The translations under genes and the position numbers were made by a program. A DNA stretch of 64,000 bases from Gilvimarinus gilvus (GTDB lineage: Bacteria; Pseudomonadota; Gammaproteobacteria; Pseudomonadales; Cellvibrionaceae), in the NCBI RefSeq assembly GCF_030518155.1, contig NZ_JAULRU010000418.1, positions 1 through 64,000 of the forward strand. Direction: 5' to 3'. Each line of letters starts with the position of its first letter. Position 1 is the stretch's first letter. Below, piece by piece: positions 17,477 to 26,364 of this stretch. The notes beneath the pieces are model-generated. The model did no database searches and had not been told where the DNA came from. It worked only from the letters and a program-made list of their open reading frames with translations.

Positions 17477-18921
17477 CAAGACTTGTTTGGTTTCGAAATG
17501 ATTTGCGTACAATCGATAACCCCGCATTACACTATTGTTGTGAGGGTGAAGTAGAAGAGGCGTCTCGCGCAAACAGTATTCGTGTAGCGGCTATTTACGT
17601 ACTATGCCAGGAATACATCGACACCCACCCGATTGGTGAGAAAAAGCTGGGCTTTATCAAAAACGCGCTGCTCAACTTGTCGTCCGATCTGGCTCAGCTG
17701 GGTATAGTATTGGATGTTCTGTACGTCGAGCGAAAACGGGATATCGCAGAATCTGTTGCTGACTATTGCCAAAAATGGAAAGTGACCGATGTTTACCTAA
17801 ACAAGGAATACCCTTTAGATGAGCGAGAGCGGGATCGAGATGTAGAGAAACGCTGCCTCGAAGAAGACATTGCCTTTCATTCGTATCATGATCGCTGTTT
17901 GATCCCCCCGGGAGCTGTGAAAACTCAGGCCGGAAGCTACTACAAGGTTTTTACGCCGTTTTCCAAAGCGTGGTTGCAACTTGCGCGTGCGACTGATTTT
18001 ACTGTTTATCCCAGGCCGTCTTCTGTGCGAGAACCCGTTGATGTTGCGCATCGGGCAATCGAGGCTGTTTTCCTGAATGTCACCAAAGAAGGTAATAGTT
18101 CTTTGTGGCCTGCGGATGAGAAAAGCGCACTGGAGGCACTTCGCACTTTTACCAAAAATCATATAGTCGACTACCACAATTACAGAGATATACCTTCCGA
18201 GCTCGGTACATCTAAGATTTCACCTTACCTCACTGTTGGCCTATTGAGTCCTAAACAGTGTTATATAGCAGCCCGCCAGGCAGATGCATCAGGCAATTCC
18301 CAAGGTGTTTCAACTTGGTTGAACGAATTGATATGGCGCGAGTTTTATATGCATGTGGTCGCGATTTTTTCGAAGGTATGCAAGGGGTTTCCGCTTATTA
18401 CCTACACAGAAAATATTCCATGGCGCGATAGTGAGGCAGACTTTGAGAAGTGGTGTGCAGGCATAACCGGCATCCCTATCGTAGATGCCGCTATGCGGCA
18501 ACTCAATAGCACCGGTTGGATGCACAATCGACTGCGTATGGTGGTGGCGATGTTTTTAACCAAAAACCTCTTAATTGATTGGCGCAAAGGGGAGGCATAT
18601 TTTATGTCTCAACTTATTGATGGCGATTTTTCGGCCAATAATGGGGGTTGGCAATGGTGTGCATCGACAGGTACAGATTCTGCACCGTACTTTCGTGTTA
18701 TGAACCCTGTAGCGCAATCCGAACGATACGATCCTAAAGGGGACTTTATTCGCCAATGGGTTCCGGAGTTGGCTCACTTGGACAATAAAAAAATACACAA
18801 TCCCAGCGGAGTAAATGGTTATCCGGAGGCAATGGTAGATTTAAAGTCGACTCGTAAAGAGGCTATTGCCGTCTTTAAATCCGCAAAAGACGCGGTAACA
18901 GGAGAATACAATGAGCTCTGA
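17473..18921 (+). CDS. phrB: Deoxyribodipyrimidine photolyase (class I CPD)
   Basis: Light-driven repair of cyclobutane pyrimidine dimers. 482 residues: an N-terminal antenna-binding Rossmann domain (TRLVWFRNDLRTIDNPAL) and a C-terminal FAD-binding helical domain with WLNELIWREFY, MRQLNSTGWMHNRLRM and DFSANNGGWQWCASTGTD. The last motif carries the FAD-contact Asn (N of SANNGGWQW) and the tryptophans expected for electron transfer and substrate binding. Length is close to E. coli PhrB (472). Overlaps both neighbours by a few bases, fourth gene of the operon. Confidence 0.96.
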   Translation: MTRLVWFRNDLRTIDNPALHYCCEGEVEEASRANSIRVAAIYVLCQEYIDTHPIGEKKLGFIKNALLNLSSDLAQLGIVLDVLYVERKRDIAESVADYCQKWKVTDVYLNKEYPLDERERDRDVEKRCLEEDIAFHSYHDRCLIPPGAVKTQAGSYYKVFTPFSKAWLQLARATDFTVYPRPSSVREPVDVAHRAIEAVFLNVTKEGNSSLWPADEKSALEALRTFTKNHIVDYHNYRDIPSELGTSKISPYLTVGLLSPKQCYIAARQADASGNSQGVSTWLNELIWREFYMHVVAIFSKVCKGFPLITYTENIPWRDSEADFEKWCAGITGIPIVDAAMRQLNSTGWMHNRLRMVVAMFLTKNLLIDWRKGEAYFMSQLIDGDFSANNGGWQWCASTGTDSAPYFRVMNPVAQSERYDPKGDFIRQWVPELAHLDNKKIHNPSGVNGYPEAMVDLKSTRKEAIAVFKSAKDAVTGEYNEL

Positions 18922-19675
18922 AACATTAGCCGGACGGAAAATTCTTCTAACTGGCGGAACACAGGGCATAGGGTATGCCCTACTTGAGCTGTTACTGCGC
19001 TCCAATTGTACAGTGTATGTTTTGGCTCGCAATACTGATCCGCTATCGCGGCTGGTTGAACAGTATCCGGGGCATGTAATTCCCTTAGCTGCGGATGTAG
19101 CCGACGCAGAACAGTTGAAGGCTGCACTGGAAGACGTTGCGGAAATTGATACTTTAATTCTCAATGCGGGAACATGTGAGTATATACAGGCGAGTCATTT
19201 CGATTCTAAGTCATTTGCACGTGTGCTGGGTGTAAATTTACAAGGAAACGCCAACATACTGGAGTTTACGATACCCAAACTGCTTGAATCGCAGAGGGGG
19301 CCGCACATTGTAGGTATTTCGAGTTTGGTGACTGAGCTTGCACTGCCACGATCCGAAGCCTACGGTGCAAGTAAGGCCGGATTCGAATATCTCTTGAGTT
19401 CTTTGCGAGCTGATCTTTATAGGTATGGTGTTGATGTCACTATTGTTCAGCCCGGGTTTGTAGAAACCCCTCTGACGGATCGCAATGATTTTGAAATGCC
19501 GTTCATCATGAAAGCTGACGAAGCCGCCCGGCATGTGCTTAAGGCGATAACACAGCGACGATACACTTATCGTTTTCCCTGGCAACTGGCGTTGACAATG
19601 AGAATCGCCGCAAAATTTCCCGTTCCTATGATTCTAAAGTTCGTACAAAAAATGGCGCCCAAGCATGAGCAGTGA
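18911..19675 (+). CDS. Short-chain dehydrogenase/reductase
   Basis: 254 residues. NAD(P)-binding TGGTQGIG at 14-21, NAG motif (LILNAGT), catalytic Ser in GISSLVTEL and YxxxK in AYGASKAGFEY make it a complete classical SDR. Substrate unknown; the operon context points to a lipid or fatty-acyl substrate. Overlaps phrB by 11 nt and the FAD gene by 11 nt. Homologous SDR genes occupy the same position in photolyase/CFA clusters of Pseudomonas and in the singlet-oxygen regulon of Rhodobacter. Confidence 0.92.
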   Translation: MSSETLAGRKILLTGGTQGIGYALLELLLRSNCTVYVLARNTDPLSRLVEQYPGHVIPLAADVADAEQLKAALEDVAEIDTLILNAGTCEYIQASHFDSKSFARVLGVNLQGNANILEFTIPKLLESQRGPHIVGISSLVTELALPRSEAYGASKAGFEYLLSSLRADLYRYGVDVTIVQPGFVETPLTDRNDFEMPFIMKADEAARHVLKAITQRRYTYRFPWQLALTMRIAAKFPVPMILKFVQKMAPKHEQ

Positions 19676-20930
19676 TATTAAAAGAATAGCCATTATTGGC
19701 GCTGGTGTGAGTGGTTTATACACCGCTTATCTCCTCAATAAACAATATGACGTGACAGTATTTGAAAAAAACAAAGATATTGGAGGCCACACTGCAACTA
19801 AGACGGTGTCGGTTCCTTCGGGCGATTACTGTATTGACACAGGATTCATTGTATACAACGATCGCACTTACCCCAACTTTATTAAGCTGCTAGATGAGCT
19901 AGGGGTTGAAGGGCAAAATACCAACATGGGGTTTAGTGTCAGTTGCGACCATATTGGATATGAATACGCCGGAACGTCGTTGGGTGGATTATTTGCCCAA
20001 CGAAAAAATTGGCTGAGTATCAAGCATTGGAAGCTCCTACTTGATATTACCAAATTCAATAGATTGTGCACCAAGCTCTATCAGGCCAGGAAAATATCAC
20101 AAGATGCGACCCTCGGAAGCTTCTTGCTAGAGCATAAATTCTCAATCGAGTTTGAACGCTACTACATTCTGCCTATGGTCTCGGCAATCTGGTCTTCTGG
20201 TACCGAAATGGCGAGTCAAATGCCATTGCAGTTCTTCATTCGATTTTTCTATAACCATGGCCTGTTAACAATATTCAATCAGCCTCAGTGGAAAACGGTA
20301 ACCGGTGGCTCTCATAGCTACTTGCAACCATTAACCGAGATGTTTGCCGATAGAATCGTTACCGAGGCAAATATACAGTGCGTAACAAGGGAAGATCGGG
20401 GTGCGGTATTACACTTTTCAGGGGGGACAACTGAACGGTTCGACGGTATTGTGTTCGCGTGCCATAGTGATGAGGCACTTAGCTTACTAAGCTCTCCTTC
20501 AACGGTCGAACGAGAAATATTAGGCTCGATACCCTACAAAGGAAATCAGGTGGTGTTGCATACAGACGCCTCAATATTGCCTTCAGCAAAATCAGCCTGG
20601 GCGAGCTGGAATTACCGATTAGATGGCACTGGCGATAGCCAGACGCTGCTTACCTACAATATGAACATTCTGCAAAATATTGATTCGCCCGAGACATTTT
20701 GTGTTAGCGTCAACCCTAACAACAGAATTGACGAAAAACTGATTTTAGGTCAATACACGTATCATCACCCGGTGTTCACACAAGAGTCGGTTTTGGCGCA
20801 AGAACGCTGGCAAGAAATATCTGGTGCAGATCGAATCTACTACTGTGGTGCGTATTGGCGTAACGGCTTTCATGAGGATGGGGTAGTTTCTGCGCTCAAT
20901 GTAGCCAATCAGTTTGGTGTCAGTCCATGA
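19665..20930 (+). CDS. FAD-dependent oxidoreductase (amine-oxidase-like, UfaD-type candidate)
   Basis: 421 residues with an N-terminal dinucleotide fold (IAIIGAGVSGLYTAY, then VFEKNKDIGGHTAT) and a C-terminal FAD-closing motif (GAYWRNGFHEDGVVSAL). It belongs to the flavin amine oxidase-like proteins that sit beside CFA-type methylases. In Rhodobacter sphaeroides such a pair (UfaD with UfaM) makes methylated furan fatty acids during singlet-oxygen stress. Function here is inferred from that pairing. Lies between the SDR and DUF1365 genes with overlaps on both sides. Confidence 0.85.
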   Translation: MSSDIKRIAIIGAGVSGLYTAYLLNKQYDVTVFEKNKDIGGHTATKTVSVPSGDYCIDTGFIVYNDRTYPNFIKLLDELGVEGQNTNMGFSVSCDHIGYEYAGTSLGGLFAQRKNWLSIKHWKLLLDITKFNRLCTKLYQARKISQDATLGSFLLEHKFSIEFERYYILPMVSAIWSSGTEMASQMPLQFFIRFFYNHGLLTIFNQPQWKTVTGGSHSYLQPLTEMFADRIVTEANIQCVTREDRGAVLHFSGGTTERFDGIVFACHSDEALSLLSSPSTVEREILGSIPYKGNQVVLHTDASILPSAKSAWASWNYRLDGTGDSQTLLTYNMNILQNIDSPETFCVSVNPNNRIDEKLILGQYTYHHPVFTQESVLAQERWQEISGADRIYYCGAYWRNGFHEDGVVSALNVANQFGVSP

Positions 20931-21727
20931 CCGCAGTCGGCAGCGCTATTTATTCGGGAAAGGTAAGGCACCGGCGCATGCTGCCAGTCAGTCATGAGTT
21001 TACCTACAATATTTCCCTTTATTATATGGATCTGGATGAAATTGACTCACTGATGGCTGCCTCTCGTTGGCTGTCATGTACTGGCTGGAATATTGGGCAG
21101 TTTAAACGTTCCGACTACATGGAACCGTTTGACCAAAGCTTGAAGTCGATTGCCGTAGCAGAGGTCGAAAGGGCCCTTTCTTGTTCTATTTCGAATCCCA
21201 AGGTTTACTTACTTACCAACTTGCGACAGTGGGGGCAGTGCTTCAATCCCGTCAGTCTTTATTATGTGTATGACGCTCAAGAGCTCATCGCAATAGTCGC
21301 TGAGGTCAATAATACGCCCTGGAAAGAGCGCCATCGATATGTAGTTGGATTGGTTGGGTTGGAACCTCCTTACCAGCAGTCGTTTGCCAAGTGTTTTCAC
21401 GTATCACCCTTCAATCCAATGGACATGCAGTACCGTTGGCAGTGCAACGAACCGGGTAGCTCTTTGGATGTTCATATGGAAAATTGGGCCGGTGAAGAAA
21501 AACACATGGATGCGACGCTCTCTCTGCATCGAAAATCTTGGGTGCCGACCAATCTGAATCGATCTTTACTACGTACACCCTTCAATAGTTTAAAAGTTTC
21601 GCTGTCTATATATTGGCAAGCAGCAAAGCTGTGGTGGAAAAAAGCACCGATATACGACCATATACCTAAGGTCAATCACAAAAACTGCGTTGAGGAGGCC
21701 GCTCGTGACAAACGCAACAGCCCGTAG
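20927..21727 (+). CDS. DUF1365 protein
   Basis: 266 residues of DUF1365: IYSGKVRHRRMLPVSHEFTY near the N terminus, then FNPVSLYYVYD, EVNNTPWKERHRY and HVSPFNPMDMQY. The family nearly always lies between the flavin oxidoreductase and CFA-type methyltransferase genes, so it should be a partner in that lipid modification; its biochemical role is not established. ATGA overlap with the upstream gene, 23-nt overlap with the downstream one. Confidence 0.92.
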   Translation: MTAVGSAIYSGKVRHRRMLPVSHEFTYNISLYYMDLDEIDSLMAASRWLSCTGWNIGQFKRSDYMEPFDQSLKSIAVAEVERALSCSISNPKVYLLTNLRQWGQCFNPVSLYYVYDAQELIAIVAEVNNTPWKERHRYVVGLVGLEPPYQQSFAKCFHVSPFNPMDMQYRWQCNEPGSSLDVHMENWAGEEKHMDATLSLHRKSWVPTNLNRSLLRTPFNSLKVSLSIYWQAAKLWWKKAPIYDHIPKVNHKNCVEEAARDKRNSP

Positions 21728-22985
21728 AGGAATCGATGAGCTTCGTGGGCATCGATCAAAGATGTTTAGCCGTAGTCATAAGATCGCCAGAAAATTGGTT
21801 ATGAGGCAGCTGGAAAAGCTACAGCTTGGGTGTCTTCGGATTCACGAAGGAGAGCACTGCTTCGAGTTTGGTGAAAATCCAGATTTCGCAAGTACAGTAG
21901 CTGATATTCATGTGCATGATTTTGCCGCTTATCGCGATGTTGCTTTTTCCGGGTCTGTAGGCTCCGGAGAGGCCTATATGTCGGGCTACTGGTCTTCGCC
22001 GAACCTTACCAACGTCGTGCGGATTTTTGTGATGAACCTATCGACGCTTGACTCTATGGATCAATCGCAGTCCTGGGCAAGCAAGATGGCACTGCGGGCT
22101 TTCAGCTTCCTTAACCGAAACTCCAAAGAAGGCGCGCGCAAGAATATAGGTGCTCACTACGATTTAAGTAACGAATTTTTCTCTTTGTTTCTTGATGAAA
22201 GAATGATGTATTCGTCAGCGATTTTCCCAAATGATGGCTATTCATTGTCTGAGGCGGCCACTCACAAGTTAAAGACTGTGTGTGATAAATTGCGACTCAA
22301 AGAGTCGGATCACTTGCTGGAGATAGGCACGGGGTGGGGTGGGCTAGCAATTTATGCTGCCAGCGAATACGGCTGTCGTGTGACAACCACAACGATATCT
22401 AAAGAGCAATACGATCAAGCGATATCTGCGGTTAAGAAACTGAAGCTAGATGGTAGGGTGAAAGTTCTATTGAACGATTACCGCGAGTTGAACGGAAGCT
22501 ACGACAAATTGGTGTCAATTGAAATGATTGAAGCTGTCGGGCATGAAAACTATGCGGACTATTTTCGTCTATGCGGCAAGCTGTTGAAACCTGACGGGTT
22601 GATGCTGATTCAGGCCATCACGATAGCAGACCAACGGTACGAGTTGGCGAAAAACAGTGTCGATTTTATTCAACGCTATATATTCCCTGGCGGTGGGCTG
22701 CCGTCCACTCACAAAATCATGGAGTTAGTGGCACGTCATACGCCCATCAATTTAGTAGACTTTGAGGAGATTGGCCACCACTACGCCAAGACTTTAAAAA
22801 TGTGGCGTGAGAGCTTTTGGAGCCGCATTGATGCCGTGCGTGACTTAGGCTTTGATGAGCGTTTTATTCGCATGTGGGATTACTATTTGTGCTATTGCGA
22901 GGGTGGCTTTATGGAGCGAACCATTGGTACAGGGCAGTACGTATTCGCAGGGCCAGAGTACAGGGTAGACTCACCAAATGAATAG
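21705..22985 (+). CDS. cfa: Cyclopropane-fatty-acid-synthase family methyltransferase (Cfa/UfaM-like)
   Basis: 426 residues from the GTG at 21705, chosen because GAGGAGG lies 6-7 nt upstream; an in-frame TTG at 21690 is less likely. N-terminal lipid-binding region, then a SAM-binding fold with LLEIGTGWGGLAIYA. Family motifs around the active site are YDLSNEFFSLFLDERMMYSS, SIEMIEAVGHENY and CEGGFMERTIG. It transfers a methyl(ene) group to the double bond of phospholipid acyl chains. Context with a flavin enzyme and DUF1365 makes a UfaM-like role in methylated or furan fatty acids as likely as classical cyclopropanation. Confidence 0.93.
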   Translation: MTNATARRGIDELRGHRSKMFSRSHKIARKLVMRQLEKLQLGCLRIHEGEHCFEFGENPDFASTVADIHVHDFAAYRDVAFSGSVGSGEAYMSGYWSSPNLTNVVRIFVMNLSTLDSMDQSQSWASKMALRAFSFLNRNSKEGARKNIGAHYDLSNEFFSLFLDERMMYSSAIFPNDGYSLSEAATHKLKTVCDKLRLKESDHLLEIGTGWGGLAIYAASEYGCRVTTTTISKEQYDQAISAVKKLKLDGRVKVLLNDYRELNGSYDKLVSIEMIEAVGHENYADYFRLCGKLLKPDGLMLIQAITIADQRYELAKNSVDFIQRYIFPGGGLPSTHKIMELVARHTPINLVDFEEIGHHYAKTLKMWRESFWSRIDAVRDLGFDERFIRMWDYYLCYCEGGFMERTIGTGQYVFAGPEYRVDSPNE

Positions 22986-23517
22986 ACTCCCTTGGCTTTT
23001 TACTGCCGCAAATGTTCTCCTGTTTCAGGTGGGGTGGGCGGTGGCGGTTTTATTGGGCAGTAAATGGGCGCTGTGTTATACCGTTACAGCCAGCGCTTTA
23101 CATTTCTGGAAAAGCCATTCTCCGAGATTTGATCTGCTCAGCGCTCTGTTGTTAGTTGTACTGGGCATTGTGCACGACAGCCTACTTTTGAATAGTGGCA
23201 TCCTTATCATCGGTGAAGCTCGAGTGCCGCCTATCTGGCTCATGGCTATATGGTTTCTAATGGGATTAACGCTGAATCACAGTTTAAAGTTTATCTACGA
23301 AAGGTGGATTTGGTCTGCCGTACTGGGGTCTATGGGGAGTGTTTTCGCCTACTCCGCCGGAGTCAAACTAAGTGGCGCTAGTTGGGGCGTGTTTGGCTTT
23401 TGGGGGCTGGCATGTGTGGCAGCCTTGTGGGTTTTTGTGTTGCCGTTGCACAAAGTACTAATGTCCAATTATTTAGCTGGGCCTGGAAGAGTCGTCAATC
23501 GGGGTTCCGCTCAATGA
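22978..23517 (+). CDS. DUF2878 integral membrane protein
   Basis: 179 residues with about five to six membrane helices (for example LPWLFTAANVLLFQVGWAVAV and WLMAIWFLMGLTL), matching DUF2878. Function unknown; the gene travels with the CFA/DUF1365 cluster, suggesting a membrane partner. Overlaps the CFA gene by 8 nt and the following gene by 4 nt (ATGA). Confidence 0.9.
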   Translation: MNRLPWLFTAANVLLFQVGWAVAVLLGSKWALCYTVTASALHFWKSHSPRFDLLSALLLVVLGIVHDSLLLNSGILIIGEARVPPIWLMAIWFLMGLTLNHSLKFIYERWIWSAVLGSMGSVFAYSAGVKLSGASWGVFGFWGLACVAALWVFVLPLHKVLMSNYLAGPGRVVNRGSAQ

Positions 23518-24236
23518 GGTTTAATAAAGTTGCAGTGCTGGGTTTAACCTCTCTTTTGGCTATGTCATTGGTCTCCCAAGCCCGAGAAAATCAGTCAGAC
23601 ATTGCGGTTGCCGGATTTGCCTATGCAGACCAGGGCGATCAATGGCTCTACCGGGAAGACTACATTGTATTGCCTGACAATAGGGTAGAGGTAGTCTACT
23701 CAAATCAATCGGGAGATGTACTGGCAAGGAAGGTACTGGACTACAAAACTGGACTGACCACTCCCAGTTTTTACTTTCATGACAGTCGCTTCTCCGTGAC
23801 TAAATCCGCTCAAGTAACCGACGCTCTAATTACCCTGAGCCTTAAAACCTCCGAGGGAGAAGAAAAAACAGTTTTGCAGCAAGAATCCAAGCAGGTGATT
23901 GATGCAGGTTTTACGCATTTTGTGCGCCAGCATTGGAATGAACTTCTCAATGATCAGGCAGTTGAATTTTTCTTCGCGCTGCCGAATCGCGGTGAAAACG
24001 TAGAGCTCGAAGTAAGAAAGGTTACCTGTGAGGGGGAGACTGTAGATGTATTGTGCTTTAGATTTGAGTTGGCAAATCGTTTCTTGGCGATGTTCGTTGA
24101 CTCGATTGCTCTTGAATTTGATGAGGAAATGAGACTAACCCGCTACAGTGGTCGCTCGAACCTTTCTTCTGATGCCGGTAAAGATCAAGACGTGATTATT
24201 ACCTATCAGTACTTTGACCAGGGGCAAACCCTTTAA
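23514..24236 (+). CDS. Exported hypothetical protein, last gene of the photolyase operon
   Basis: 240 residues from the ATG at 23514 (ATGA overlap with DUF2878). A clear signal peptide (MRFNKVAVLGLTSLLAMSLV, cleavage near SQA) predicts a periplasmic product. The rest is mostly beta-strand with two cysteines (VTCEGETVDVLCF). The family is not recognised. In related operons this place often holds a DUF3833 lipoprotein or a chalcone-isomerase-like protein, but no lipobox is seen here. Its 3' end overlaps the convergent FlhB-like gene by 38 nt. Confidence 0.8.
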   Translation: MRFNKVAVLGLTSLLAMSLVSQARENQSDIAVAGFAYADQGDQWLYREDYIVLPDNRVEVVYSNQSGDVLARKVLDYKTGLTTPSFYFHDSRFSVTKSAQVTDALITLSLKTSEGEEKTVLQQESKQVIDAGFTHFVRQHWNELLNDQAVEFFFALPNRGENVELEVRKVTCEGETVDVLCFRFELANRFLAMFVDSIALEFDEEMRLTRYSGRSNLSSDAGKDQDVIITYQYFDQGQTL

Positions 24237-24492
24237 GGTCATAGGCAAAGGCGATAATATAGGCGACGGCAATATAAAGTTTTTCAGGTATCTCATCTCC
24301 AAGCTCAAGAGTAAGTAAAAACTCCACCAGTGATTTATTATCACACAGAGGAACATCGTGTTCTTTGGCAATGTCTATTATCTCTTGCGCTATGCTACCC
24401 GAACCTTTTGCACTTAGCACAGGTGAGCTCTCACCATCATAATATAGCGCCACAGCTTGTAAAAGCTCCTGATGATTTTCGCTGTCGCTCAT
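24199..24492 (-). CDS. FlhB C-terminal-domain-like protein (FlhB2/FhlB)
   Basis: 97-residue stand-alone relative of the cytoplasmic domain of FlhB/YscU export switches: AVALYYDGESSPVLSAKGSG and IAKEHDVPLCDN follow the family pattern. It lacks the self-cleaving NPTH motif and all membrane helices. Such short proteins often lie behind fliK-like genes and can substitute for the FlhB tail in Bacillus. The start overlaps the end of the FliK-like gene by 4 nt, so the two form one operon. No other flagellar gene is in the window. Confidence 0.88.
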   Translation of the reverse strand: MSDSENHQELLQAVALYYDGESSPVLSAKGSGSIAQEIIDIAKEHDVPLCDNKSLVEFLLTLELGDEIPEKLYIAVAYIIAFAYDLKGFAPGQSTDR

Positions 24493-26237
24493 GTTTTTAC
24501 ATCCACTAAATTGTAGCTAAGCTCGTTGGCTCTTCCCGCCGGTTTACCTTGATAGTAATTGACATTAGATAATATGACGCCAGCAGATTTCATTGCCTTG
24601 CTAACGGTGTCGAGTTTGGTCTTCGCTTCGTCCAGAATTTTATTGTTTTGAGCCCAGATGCCTAAGCCGATTTGTTCGTTGAAATAACGCATATGAATAT
24701 ACAGATCCCCAATGGCGTCGGTATTAATATGTAATTTGACTAACCATGATCGCGCTGTGCTTGGGCTATCGGGCTGTGGTTCATTCTCCTGTTCTTCAAA
24801 ACTAATACGAGCGTGGTCTGTGTGCTCTCCCCAGCGCACGGGTAAATCAACGGAGAAGTGGCTACCCGGGCTTGCCGGTTCACCCGCGCGCAGGGTTGCA
24901 GTGTCCGCGCCGACTTGTTGTCCCCGAATCTTAGCCAGACTGTTCAGGGTTAGCTGATGCGTTAGTAGGATAAGCTGCGTTTGCAGTGTGGCAGAGTCAG
25001 CAGTGCTGATTCTGGCTGTGCCTCCATACAGTAGCGCTTGAGAAAGTGATGGCGTTAGTTGTCGTATATCCAACAGCTCAGGCTTCACAGAAGTTGTTGA
25101 ACCCGGTATCGGACCAGAGCTTGCGCCAAGCGATGTTGTGGTACTTGGCGGAGCTACTCCAGGCAATGGGGGGTGACCGGCAGTATGTGTACTTTGCAAA
25201 TTCCTAACGATTTGGCTGATAGCGTCTGTGTTTGGTTGTGGTTGTGGTTGTGGTTGTGGTTGTGGCCGGCCTTTGCTGGCTGTGTTCATCATCGGCCCCT
25301 GATTCTGAAGGCCGGGCATGTTCGATGCGACTAGATGAGCCAATTTTAACAGAATCGCTTTGCGATCCGACCCTAACAGTAAATTTAGGTTCGAGCTGGG
25401 CGATGCAGTTTGGGTTTTTGCCAAATTTGATTCGAAGAAGGAACCACTGTTGTTTATCAGTTGTTTGGCTTGAGCTCCGAGCGAGTCTCTGGGAGTTTGT
25501 TTGATTTGCTCCGTGGATAGCGAAAGCTTCGCCAGATCTTTTAGCGCGCTATCTATGCCCGCTGTCAATTTGTTTCTTGGCAAGAGCTTAATGAGTTGTT
25601 GCAGGGGTTGTGTCTGTTGCTCAATGCTGCTTGAGTGCAGTCGCGGAATGATTTCCCGAAGCGTCTGATTGAGGGCCGCAGGCTCTGCGGCGGTGGCACG
25701 GGTTGCGGTAGCGTTTAAAGCACTTGTATTAGGCAATGGCGCAGGGGCAACTCGCTCAGCGCCTGCGGCCTTCGCGGCCTCTAAATGAGTGGTATTGGAA
25801 CCCGGGGCGATTGGTTTACCGTTTTCACTGGCAATAACTAATTGTTGGGGGCCGGCGCGGGTTACCAAAACCGCGTCTCCCTTAGTGACAGGTAGACTGC
25901 TCAGCAGAGCTACCTGACGAGCTTGTATGGCAACGTTAATTAGACGCAGGGCGGGCTGGCTTAGCAGCGAACTTGCCAGTGCGGGCTTTACGGTTACGCT
26001 GCTTGAGGGGGCGGCCTGCGGCTTGGTTGGCAGTGGTTCGGCCGATGCTTTTGCGGTTGCCTGCGACTGCAGAAAACTCCGCTCTTGGAGAGAAAGGGCC
26101 CTAACGCTGGTCACTTGCGCGGCAACAGACTGGCCTAGCTTCAGTGATAGACCCGAGAGCAGCTTTGCAAGGTTAGGCGTGCCTTCTGGAGGTTTGACAG
26201 AGGGTTTACCGTGTAACTGGGTGAAATCTATCGGCAT
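24489..26237 (-). CDS. FliK-like hook-length control protein
   Basis: 582 residues. Residues about 1-440 are low-complexity and rich in Ala, Pro, Gln, Ser and Thr, including a five-fold PQ repeat. The C-terminal part (about 455-580: VRWGEHTDHARISF, LHINTDAIGDLYIHMRYFNE, then VNYYQGKPAGRANE) resembles the FliK C-terminal domain that contacts FlhB to switch export from hook to filament. A FlhB-C-like gene follows at once, supporting the call. Divergent from ccmA. Whether it measures hook length or serves another secretion process is not shown by the sequence. Confidence 0.8.
   Translation of the reverse strand: MPIDFTQLHGKPSVKPPEGTPNLAKLLSGLSLKLGQSVAAQVTSVRALSLQERSFLQSQATAKASAEPLPTKPQAAPSSSVTVKPALASSLLSQPALRLINVAIQARQVALLSSLPVTKGDAVLVTRAGPQQLVIASENGKPIAPGSNTTHLEAAKAAGAERVAPAPLPNTSALNATATRATAAEPAALNQTLREIIPRLHSSSIEQQTQPLQQLIKLLPRNKLTAGIDSALKDLAKLSLSTEQIKQTPRDSLGAQAKQLINNSGSFFESNLAKTQTASPSSNLNLLLGSDRKAILLKLAHLVASNMPGLQNQGPMMNTASKGRPQPQPQPQPQPNTDAISQIVRNLQSTHTAGHPPLPGVAPPSTTTSLGASSGPIPGSTTSVKPELLDIRQLTPSLSQALLYGGTARISTADSATLQTQLILLTHQLTLNSLAKIRGQQVGADTATLRAGEPASPGSHFSVDLPVRWGEHTDHARISFEEQENEPQPDSPSTARSWLVKLHINTDAIGDLYIHMRYFNEQIGLGIWAQNNKILDEAKTKLDTVSKAMKSAGVILSNVNYYQGKPAGRANELSYNLVDVKT
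25235..25264. repeat. Hexanucleotide microsatellite in the FliK-like gene
   Basis: Five exact GTTGTG units on the plus strand encode alternating Pro-Gln on the minus strand. Slippage would change the protein by two residues per unit without breaking the frame. Confidence 0.9.
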
Positions 26238-26306
26238 ATTCGTCCTGATAGCGTATCAAAATATTTCTTTGTATTGCGCTGGGTAAACTTTTGCCTCGCG
26301 GGGCTA

Positions 26307-26312
26307 TATAAT
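26307..26312 (+). promoter_or_regulatory. Candidate -10 box of the ccm operon
   Basis: A perfect TATAAT lies 53 nt before the ccmA ATG in the 127-bp divergent spacer. No good -35 is seen at 16-18 bp upstream, so the promoter may need an activator. Offered on position and -10 match only. Confidence 0.35.
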
Positions 26313-26364
26313 CGGCGCGCAGTTATAGGTATAGTCGGCCATTGTTCAGTTAAGTTGAGCCGCT

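Noticed and set aside
24199-24492. Evidence for a type III secretion system
   Set aside because: Only a stand-alone FlhB-C-like domain and a FliK-like gene are present; no export gate, ATPase or needle genes are seen.
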